Below are positions 1-7,896 of a DNA stretch of 21,052 nucleotides, piece after piece. The notes under the pieces were generated by a model. That model did no database searches, was not told where the DNA came from, and was given only the letters and a program-made list of their open reading frames with translations. A program made the position numbers and the translations under genes. Positions within the stretch are counted from its first letter, which is position 1, and every line of letters starts with the position of its first letter. This DNA is from Jimgerdemannia flammicorona (Eukaryota; Mucoromycota; Endogonomycetes; Endogonales; Endogonaceae): positions 1-21,052 of the forward strand of contig RBNI01001733.1 of assembly GCA_003990745.1 (NCBI GenBank), in the 5' to 3' direction.

Positions 1-12
1 AAAAAAAAAAAA
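1..12 (+). repeat. poly(A) tract at window edge, probable tail of an upstream LINE
   Basis: Twelve or more A residues run off the left edge. The next bases, GAGAAG, also follow the poly(A) tail of element A at 10526. This suggests element A was inserted into or beside an existing A-tail, so that its target duplication is (A)n-GAGAAG. That this is another LINE's 3' end is inferred, because the sequence to the left is not visible. Confidence 0.5.
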
Positions 13-1006
13 GAGAAGAGGGCAAAAGCATGGAAGACATTCAAGGAGGTGAGGCATCTTGAGGTGGCTGGAGGGAAGTGAGTCTGCATCAACAAGGAGG
101 TGTGGGAGAGGTCCCAAGGGCACAGAAGGTAGAGAGAATTGTTGGTGAAAATGGGGGTGGAGGCGATGAGGAAGGCGAGTGATAGTGCAATTACTGGAGG
201 TGCTGAGGTGAGTATCTGGGCTGCTATTAGTGGAAGGAATGAGGAGGGGGGGCAGGTGGAGGCTGAGAAGGTGCCGAGCAAGAATCCATATAAAGATGGC
301 ACACTTGAGATTTGGGAGGAAATGTGGGAGAATTCACCTTCACCCTCTCTCCTTATCAGAAGAGGTCTGGTGGTGAGAGATAGAGTGGTAGAGGATATGC
401 TGATGCATGGTGCTCAGCAGGTGTGCTTTGGAGTCCCAAATGTGGAGAAGGGGGGATTTGTAGAGGCAACTGGAGAAGAGGAATTGGTGGATGTCCCAGA
501 GGAGGGATGGAATGAGTCAGTGAGTGTAGGGGCTGATACTATGATGTTGGATGGAGGGAGGCCAGCGACCCCTGGAGGGAAGGAGGTGGGAAACTTGCTC
601 TGGGTGTGCCAGATGATAAACAACTTAGTAGCAGAAGAGCTGGGGGAAGTCAACCTCCAAGTGATGAGTGAAGAGCATTGGGCAATGATCCTGCAGGGTG
701 ATGGCATGGTGGCAGCATTGAAGGCAGAAATTCTGAGAGGAGGAGGGGTATGAGGTAGATAAGGAGAGGGAGGCTGCTCTGGCAGTTGTGACAGGTGAGC
801 AGGCTGCCCACTGTTGGACTAAGTGGCATGGACTGCAGCTCTGGCAAGAGGCTTGCTTGAAGTACCATGAGGAGTTTGAGGAAAAGGAGAATGGGGAGAT
901 GGCTGAGATCCTGGCTGAATTGGAGACTAAGAGGACTGAGGAAGTAGAAGCTATCGCTGAGTACAACCTGGATAGGGCACAGGAGGAAGTAGACATGGAG
1001 CAGTAG
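13..1006 (+). pseudogene. LINE A ORF1 (RNA-binding/gag-like protein), C-terminal part, broken
   Basis: This is the C-terminal half of ORF1, aligned with 6750-5914 (minus) of B and 12700-13584 of C. Conserved blocks are NESV (near 510), AEELGE, SEE-W and an acidic, probably coiled-coil end finishing NLDRAQEEVDMEQ-stop. The front has in-frame stops at the position of B/C's GKKV. The main frame (139-753) is lost by one extra base in a G/A-rich run just before 753, and the correct reading resumes in the next frame at about 755-1006. Compared with B and C it carries roughly 45 extra residues, including DGTLEIWEEMW. In LINEs ORF1p coats the element RNA. The N-terminal RRM-like part of ORF1 is absent here because of the 5' truncation. 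Confidence 0.75.
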
Positions 1007-1037
1007 AGGACACATCTGAAACTATATAATTTCCCTT

Positions 1038-2140
1038 ATGAATAGTACAACCAATATTTTTTCTTTGAATGTGAATGGGTTACGGGGCACTTATCAACAT
1101 AAGAACATTTTTACTTGGCTGAAGGGATTGGAGGCTCATCTCTTCCTCTTGCAGGATATCAGGTGTAAGGATGACTTGGATAGACTGGATTGGACGAAGG
1201 AGTGGAGAGGTGAGGCAGTTTGGAGGGGCAAGGTTGGAATTCTGGTATAGAAGGGCAGAGGGGAGATACAGGATGTACAGAGCTGAGGGGATAGATTGGT
1301 CTAGAGAGAGTGGATACATATCAGTTAGGAGCCACTCATGGTGGGCTCCTGTTACTGCCCTATGGTGTAGGACAAGCAGGTGAATTGGGTGACAGGCCTA
1401 TAGGAGAGTGGAATTCTGGTAGAGGTTGGAGTGGATGTGCTTGGTGGGGACTTCAATATGATCTGAGACATATTGAGGGATAGAACTGATGGAGGATGAG
1501 GAGCTGTGGATCAGAGTGGAGGCTTGGTGGCATGGGGGGAAGTGGAAAGACTGAGTGCTCTGGTGGATACTGGTAGGGAATGTTGGGGGAATAGGAGGGT
1601 ATACATGTACTGGGCTGGGGGCCTGGGGATGAGAATTGGTTGGATTCTGACAGCCAGCTGCTGGGGCTTAGATATTTGGAAGTCACTAGAGGTAGAATGG
1701 TGTCCTTGGTCGGATCATTGGGGGCTTTTAGGGCAGGGACATTTTGGGGGGAGTGGGGATGGGCCTGGACATTGGCATCTCAATTCCTCCTTACTAGATG
1801 ATAAGATTTGGTGGGATAAATGGGCTGAAGTAGTTCAACTACATGTGGAACACTGGAGGCAGGAAGGTGTCCCAGTTGATATTTGGTGGATGCATATGAA
1901 GGAGATGGCCAGGACCTTCTGGAGTGAGGCTGGTAGGGAGGCGGAGAGACAGAGGAGGTGGCAGGTGTGGTGGGCATCTAGTAGACTATCTAGACTCTTG
2001 GAGAACTGGGCAAGACTGGTAATATTGGAGGGAGAGGAGGACTGGCGATTAATAAGGTTAATAATGGAGGTGGCTGAACTACCACAGATACTGCAGAATG
2101 AGGAAGAGGCAAGGGTCCAGGGTCTGGCAGTGTGGCTTTG
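1038..2140 (+). pseudogene. LINE A ORF2, AP-endonuclease domain and linker (first fragment)
   Basis: ORF2 starts at an ATG 31 bases after the ORF1 stop. It encodes the AP/exonuclease-III-like nuclease that nicks the target for target-primed reverse transcription. Visible motifs in order are SLNVNGL (near residue 10), LLQDIRC (about 36-42), GSCYCP, LGGDFNM, a degraded R-I-[D/G]-W motif (RIGW: the Asp is Gly here), and CPWSDHWG. An Arg/Glu-rich linker follows and ends at 2140. At least eight in-frame TAG/TGA codons lie between 1247 and 1500. No frameshift is seen in this fragment. The metal-binding Glu of the usual QE motif is Asp. The reading continues at 7897. Confidence 0.85.
2126..2140. repeat. 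target-site duplication of element B, left copy
   Basis: GGCAGTGTGGCTTTG sits directly before B's poly(T) (the antisense poly(A) tail) and is repeated exactly at 7882-7896. The next Ts could extend it by one or two bases. Joining the two sides restores element A's reading (A-V-W-L-C-W-Q-G), which aligns with the same site in B, C and D. Confidence 0.95.
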
Positions 2141-2228
2141 TTTTTTTTTTTTTTTTTTTTTTTATTTTATAGTCACTTGGACTCCCTTTATTACCCGAAT
2201 CTATAATAATATTAATACAGCCTAAGCC
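2141..2228 (-). other. 3' UTR and poly(A) tail of element B
   Basis: Read on the minus strand after the ORF2 stop: an AT-rich stretch, an AATAAA signal (plus 2187-2192), the conserved terminal block GGAGTCCAAGTGACT (plus 2171-2185), then TATAAAAT and a 23-A tail (plus 2141-2163). The block is shared with the 3' ends of A and C and probably marks the sequence recognised by the element's RT. Confidence 0.85.
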
Positions 2229-5200
2229 TCAACTGACCCCACAGGGCCCCCCCCCTTCCATAGGACCTACAAATGATACTCCATCCACCCTCACCACCAC
2301 TCTACCACCACTCTTCACCACAATCCTCCTTACTAATCCCTTATGCTTCCCCCCCTTGGGGCCCCACCCAATCCACCATGCCTTAAAGAGCTCTAACATC
2401 AGCTCCTCCCACCTCACTAACCACAGGCTCACTGGCCTCCTGGGGCCCTCCTCAAACACACACCGCCAGTGTTCAGCGAGCCCCACCCAAATGGCGACAG
2501 CCCAGCCAACCATCAGCCACTCATTACCCACCCCCCCCACCAGTCTTGACTGCAGTCCCACCCACCGCCCACCCACCTCAGGGTTCGGCACAGATACCCC
2601 CAGCCTCAACCCAACAGCCTTCCAAAAATTCTCCAAACTCTCACACTCCCCCAGCCTATGTTCAGGCGTCTGTACCACCCCTCCCTCCTGCCCTACATTA
2701 TAGCACTCCTCACAGTCAAAGACCCCGCCGTCCACCAGATGCCCAGTCCGAAAGTTTAGCATCACATTCCGATGCAACAGCCTCCACCATGTCACCCAAA
2801 ATTTTGGCGGAAGCCACCTCGACACAACCTTGAACCAAGACCATATGCCTGCCCAGTCCCACCTCTCCCCGATTCCAGCCCCTTGCCAGGCCTCTGGCCA
2901 AAGGTCCTGCCCCAGGGCCCTAAGGCACTCCATACCCTCCTCCAAACGGAAATCCTCAACCAGATTCCCTCCCAGTAAGAGCCTGTCCCACCTCCATATC
3001 TCTGGTCCCCAGTCCTCATCCCCTTCAGTATCTTGCCAATGGAGCCCAATATGATGCACCCCATCTACCACTCCCCACCAGAATCCTCTGTATCACATCC
3101 GCTGGCTGCCATCCAAGGCCACCATGGATAGTAGATCCCCTGAGCTACCCCTTGGCGACACCCTCATCTCCCATAACTGCTGCATAAGGGGCACCCATTC
3201 TCCTCCTCTCAACTCACTAGCCCTCTTCATCCACCAAGCCCTCAAGCAGAGTAGCCTCTTGGAGAAGTCCATCAGACCAAGGCCTCCATGCTCCACAGGA
3301 AGTACTAACACCTCCCACCCAATCTGACTTCGGCGTCCAGCTCAGATCCATGAGCAGGCCATCTTGAGAAGCCTTTTGACCACCCACTTCGGGAAATCCA
3401 AATGGTAGCCCAGATACCAAAACCTTGGCATCCAATAAACATTTAGCACTGCTATCCTTCCCGCCAGTGACATCTGTCTACCACCCCAACTTGTCAATAC
3501 TGCCCCCCATTCTGCCAGCTTGTGCTCCCACCACTCCTTGGGAAGTAAAGAGCCATACACCGAGAAATAGATACCCAAATACTGTACCACTCCTCCCGCC
3601 AGGACAATTGTTCCAATGACATCCCCCCCTACGACTCCTTCCCCAAGGACCATTGTCTCACACTTGTGCCAGTTGAATTTCACCCCCGAGCATCCCTCAT
3701 ACCACTCGACTATCTCCTTGAGCATAGCCATATCTGCCACCAAGCCCAACCCAACCACCATATTATCGGCAAAGGCCCCCACCTTCCAATTGACCCCCAA
3801 GATATTCAGTCCACCAACTCGTCACCAAATCCGATCCAACAATGGCTTCAGGGCAAAAGCATAAAGAATAGGAGACAGCGGATCCCCTTGAGGCACCCCC
3901 CTCCCCAAGGGGAAGGAAGCCCCTCTGTGACCATTCGCCAGAATCACAGCCCTACTCCCTTCCAGCAGTCCAATAAGTGACTGACACATACCCACTGGAA
4001 TCCCAATGCACTCCAGTACCTTCTCCAACCATACTCTTCTCACCCTATCATAGGCCTTCTCCTGGTCCAGAAATACCAAATGGCCATCCACCCCTGCTGC
4101 CCTAGTACCTTCAATGACACCGTGAACCCATGCCATACCATCTCTGATCAGTCAGCCTCCAACAAAGCCTCGCTACTCCTTCCCTATCACCTGCTGAGCC
4201 ACTCCTTATAACCTCACCACCAGAATTTTGGTGACCAACTTGCGGTCCATGTCCAGCAGCATGATCAGCCTCCAATTTTTCCAATCCTCTTTACACCCTT
4301 TGTCCTTATACAGCAGGGAAACCAGCCCCAACTGTTGCCCTCCAATCCACTCCCCGGTACTGATGACTGCATTACACATCAGCGACATCTCCTCCAAAAC
4401 CTCCTCTACAGACGCCATATGTTTCCAAAAGTCCCAAGGCAGACCATCCTCCCCAGGCACCGTTCCTAAGGTTGTTGATGCCAGAACTTGAAGGATCTCC
4501 TCCCCCAGAACCGGTTGGCCCAGATCCCCCAACCCTGCTGCCGGATTCGGGTGCCAATCTTCCCGATGCTGCTCAATGTCCAGCACCCCCTCCCCTCCCT
4601 CCTCTTCACTCCAGAGTTTACTCCACTGGGCACTCAGCTGTCCCAGGATCCCCTGCACCCCCAATACCATCTCTCCCTCATCATTAAGGACTCCTTTCCA
4701 CCGGTGTCTTACCCCCCTAGCATGAAGGAGACGGGACAAAAACCTCATAGGTTGTTCTCCTTCTTCCAATCCTTGCCACCTTAACCTGGCTGCCATAGCC
4801 TGAGCCTGCACTGCCTCCTCCTTCCTCAACAAATCCTGTAATTCCACTACTTCCAACATAGCCCGCTTAGCCTTCCAATCCAACCCCCCCTCCTCCGCCA
4901 ATAATCCAGCCCAATTCAGAAGTAGTCTCTCTAGTCTCTTAGATGCCCATCGGACTCGTCTCCTCCACTGAGCACCTCGCTCCTTCCCCACTTCCCCCCA
5001 GTATCTCTGAGCTTCAGATTTCAATCTTCGCCACCTATCTCCAATTCTCATCCCAGCTTGCCTCCAATTCTTAACCTTGGATCATACCTCTACCACCCAC
5101 TCATTCCACAGATCCATCTCATCCAGCAGCGAAGAGTTCAACTGCCAATGTTCTGGCTCCTCTCCACTCTCTCCAAACCTCCCACCTCTCCGAATACCCC

Positions 5201-5854
5201 AGTGATCTGACCACGGGCACCACTTGACCTCTATCATCTCCCAAACTATCTGTCCCCAGTACTCAGCAGTCAGAACCCAATCAATCCTAGTACCCAGCCC
5301 GCCTACCCAGTGTGTATATAGACATCGATCCCCATCCTGAAGTCGCATGGCATCCACCAGTGAGCTGAGCCGTTCCACCTCTTCCCATTCCTCCAATCCC
5401 CCACTCCTTCCTGCCATACCCATCCCCCATCAGTTCTATCCAATCTACTCTCCCGTACCATATTAAAATCACCCCCCAGACAGTCCAACCCAGCCTCAAC
5501 CAAGAGCCCAGAGTCCTGCAAATCTCCAATCCATGCCACTCGGGTCCCCCTCTCAGCCGGGCAATAACAAGATCCCACCACAATTGAGTTCCATCCAGGC
5601 CTCCGCCATGTCCCCTATATGAATCTACTACCCCAATGTCCAGTGTCCGCAATGTCCCCTTTCCCCTTCCTAATCAGAATTCCCACTTTACCCTGCCAAA
5701 CTGCCTCCCCACCCCACTCTCTGGTCCATTCCAGTCCATCTTCCTCACCCTCACACCATATATCCTGAAGTAAGAAGATATCGGCCTCCAGTTTCTTCAG
5801 CCATCCAAAAATCATACATCGCCTCCTAGTCCCTCTAAGCCCATTGACGTTCAT
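2229..5854 (-). pseudogene. LINE B ORF2: endonuclease, reverse transcriptase, CCHC zinc domain (broken)
   Basis: About 1,208 codons encode the replicase of the element. Domains in order: AP-like endonuclease (MNVNGL; LLQDIWC with Asp for the usual Glu; GGDFNM near 5465; TRIDWVL; CPWSDHWG). Next a linker, then RT with GEDGLPWDFW, GFVGG, LDQEKAYDRV, RGVPQGDPLSP and FADN at 3762-3773. After that come NWHKCETM, YLGIYFS and a C-terminal CxxC...HxxxxC zinc domain (DCEEC near 2700-2724, EHRLGEC near 2645). No RNase H follows. Damage: a TAG near 5615, a one-base loss in a G-run near 5425, and stops near 5082, 4206, 4165, 4150, 3822, 3342 and 3093. The second catalytic Asp of FADD is Asn (GAT to AAT), which should abolish polymerisation even if the frame were intact. 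An upstream start equivalent to A's ATG at 1038 reads ATA here (5881), so the inner ATG at 5854 is the first one available. Confidence 0.93.
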
Positions 5855-5913
5855 AGAAAAAATGTTGGTTGTACTATTTATAGCGAATTATATAAAATAT
5901 TGAATCTCCACAT

Positions 5914-7827
5914 CTACAATTCCATGCTCACTTCCTCTCCAGCCATATCCAGGTTCCGTTCTGCCACAATCTCAGCTTCCACATTCTGTTGTTCATTCAG
6001 AGCTGCCAACAATTCTGCACAGTTCTCATCATCCACCATCTCCATCATTGCCTGATGCTCCTCGCACACTACCTGCCACTTTTCCAGTCCCTTCCTTGGC
6101 CCCCACAGATAAGCTGCCCTTTTATTAGCGATGTCCAAAAGTGTCACCTCCTTTGTCTCCATGACCTCATACTCCTCCGCCTCCAGAAGTGCTGCCATCA
6201 TCTCATCCCTCAACTTCCTCACGACCTCCTCCCCTCGCAGCACTCTCCCCCAGAATTCCTCACTGATCACCCGGAAGTCAATCTCACCCAGTTCCTTGGC
6301 AGCGATATTCTGTAGTGCCCTCAATAGCCACTTCTCCCCTCCAACTACCTCTGCCTCCTGCGCCAACTCTTTCTCCCCTTCCTTTCTCTCCTCAGTTTGC
6401 ACAGACTCATTCCAATCATCCTCTGACACATCCTCCAGCTCCCTCTCTCCCACCTCAAGAACACCATACTGGACCAAATTATCCACCACCATCGCTGTGC
6501 CTGCTGCAGCCTCCTCCGACCTCTGTCCCCCACTCTCCTTTGCCTTCCCCCCTTGCAGCCCCTCCTCCGCCCAGATGCTAGCACTCGCTCCGGTGCCCTC
6601 CTCCACAGCCCCGGCCTTTTTACCCCCCTCCAAACTGGCCAACAAATCCTTCTGCAGCTGCCTCCCCTTTGCCTTCTCCCAAAGCACCTTATCCATTCAC
6701 ACCTTCTTGCCCTCGATCACCTCTACTACTGTCCTAGCCTCGTAAGCCATCCAAGCCCATCGCCTCCTCTCCACTGCCCCAGTGAGATCCTCAAGTGCCT
6801 CCAGTAGGTCCTCCTCCTCTTCCTCAGACCCTTTCACCCTCGAAACCTTGCACTCCACCGGGCCCCACTTCAGTGCCACTGGCCAATCTCTAGCCTTCCC
6901 TGTATTCTCCATCCCAAACAACCTCAGCCAGATGTCCACATCGCCTGTCCTGAGCTCAGTCCCCTCCCACACCCTGAACCCAATGTCGACTACCTCACCA
7001 TACTCCTTTACCCCATCCATGACCAGTCTCTTTGCCTCCTCCTTCTTCACCGTTGGCAAATCCGCAATCACCAGGTGAACTACTCGGGGATCCCAACACA
7101 TACACCTCGCCATCAGCACCGAAATCCCTCCAATCACCACGCTCTTCTCCACTGCCTCCAGCAGCAGGCCCTCCTCTTCAAACCCCACCTCGACTGCCTC
7201 CAACTTCTTCAAAAACTTGACTGAGGCCGCTCCTTTCACCTCACTCGCCAACAACCCCAGCACCATCTTTGCCGTCACCACTAAGCCCCGGAAGCACAAT
7301 GTGACGGCGAATTCCGAGTGAGACTTTTTGAGTAATGGGGCCGCCACCAGGCCCATCACACCATCAGCCAGATCTCCGGGTCTCATGCCGCTCCCCTATC
7401 CAGGTCCCCCATCAACTGTCACATCTGGATTTTTTTCCAGATTGCCCGTCACACCGCCGTCAGCAGTCACTACCCCAGCCACTACACCTCCAGCCCCACT
7501 ATGCTGACCCCTCAGTGGAGAGGCCTCCTTGCCACTTGAGGTAGCAGCCGCCTTCCCTAGCTCCAGCCAGCCATCCAGTCCAGTCACCTGTTTCCCCATC
7601 CTGACCTTATCTGCGAAGGACATCCTCTCTCCCCCATGTTGCTTTGCTCCTCCTCTGCTCCCCCCTCCGGCCCCACGTCCCCTTACCGAGGTGCTCGGCA
7701 TGCCAAGACCAGCACCTTGACCCCCCCCCACATGTTGCCAGTCAAAGGCACTGGGGCCCCCCTGCCCAGTATGCTCACCAGAATGCTTGTTGCTCGCCAT
7801 CTTGATATCACCAATACTTGAAGACAT
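5914..7827 (-). pseudogene. LINE B ORF1: RRM-like RNA-binding protein, two in-frame stops
   Basis: One continuous frame of about 637 codons, the most complete ORF1 in the window. Layout: a Gly/Arg-rich, low-complexity N-terminus (GRGAGGGSRGG, about residues 50-60). Then a helical and strand-rich region with an RRM-like core at about residues 250-320 (VVHLVIADLP, then EYGEVVDIGF). Then a Lys/Glu-rich segment, and an acidic C-terminus likely to form a coiled coil (ending AGEEVSMEL). No CCHC zinc knuckle is visible, unlike many LINE ORF1 proteins. Stops are a TAG at 7396-7398 (CAG in element C) and a TGA at 6697-6699, which is also TGA in C. Translation could start at 7827 or at the internal MASN (7797), whose Met is conserved in C. 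The RNA-chaperone role is inferred from position and the RRM-like motif. Confidence 0.85.
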
Positions 7828-7881
7828 TGTCGAAAGTGTTGTCAGAGTCTTGTGTCACCCGAATGGTACTGGTGAAAGGTC
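7828..7881 (-). other. 5' leader of element B
   Basis: These 54 bases lie between the duplication and the first ATG. They align along most of their length with 11587-11640 of element C (GACCTTTC versus GACTTTCTC at the extreme end, AAGTATTGG versus GAGTATTGG next to the start). Two independent insertions beginning at the same point indicate the true 5' end of the family. An internal Pol II promoter here is expected for LINEs, but no core motif is recognisable. Confidence 0.7.
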
Positions 7882-7896
7882 GGCAGTGTGGCTTTG
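7882..7896. repeat. target-site duplication of element B, right copy
   Basis: Exact repeat of 2126-2140 (GGCAGTGTGGCTTTG). It lies immediately beyond B's 5' end, and element A's sequence continues without loss from it. Confidence 0.95.

Larger units (their letters stand above)
13..2140 (+). mobile_element. LINE element A, 5' segment (5'-truncated, split by element B)
   Basis: This is the left part of a sense-oriented non-LTR retrotransposon. It enters in the middle of ORF1, aligned with the ORF1 junction region of elements B and C, passes through the ORF1-ORF2 spacer, and breaks off in the ORF2 endonuclease-RT linker at 2140. The same reading continues at 7882 after the antisense insertion of element B. 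Excluding B and one duplicate target copy, A covers about 4.76 kb. Its first bases (GAGAAG) match both the aligned ORF1 sequence of C and the base run after A's own tail, so the 5' junction lies in microhomology. A belongs to the same subfamily as element D. Confidence 0.88.
2141..7881 (-). mobile_element. LINE element B, full-length antisense insertion in element A
   Basis: This is a 5.74-kb non-LTR retrotransposon on the minus strand. From its 5' end (7881) it has a short leader, ORF1 (7827-5914), a spacer, ORF2 (5854-2229), a 3' UTR and a poly(A) tail of 23 A seen as T at 2141-2163. It has no LTRs. It is bounded by a perfect 15-bp duplication. It is the youngest-looking copy in the window: it is the richest in CpG and has the fewest lesions among the full-length copies. 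It is still defective, with two ORF1 stops, seven to eight ORF2 stops, one frameshift and an RT active-site change. The whole interval is pyrimidine-rich on the plus strand while its surroundings are purine-rich, which marks the inversion. Confidence 0.95.

Noticed and set aside
2141..2163. Poly(T) run as a Pol III terminator or microsatellite
   Set aside because: It is the antisense poly(A) tail of B, directly preceded by B's conserved 3' block and followed by the target duplication.
2229..3071. 280-codon minus-strand frame as a host gene
   Set aside because: It is the C-terminal zinc-binding part of B's ORF2, matched along its length by C, D and A.
6697..6699. In-frame TGA codons as evidence of a variant genetic code (TGA = Trp)
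   Set aside because: TAG and TAA stops occur in the same frames, TGG is used abundantly, and many TGA sites correspond to Arg or Gly in other copies. Nonsense decay explains all of them.
6131..6745. Long Ser/Pro-rich open frame on the plus strand across element B (with similar ones at 2356-2703, 13307-13819 and 18985-19635)
   Set aside because: These are antisense shadows of purine-rich, stop-poor LINE frames. Their composition follows from the complement, they show no domain, and they lie opposite clear ORF1/ORF2 homology.
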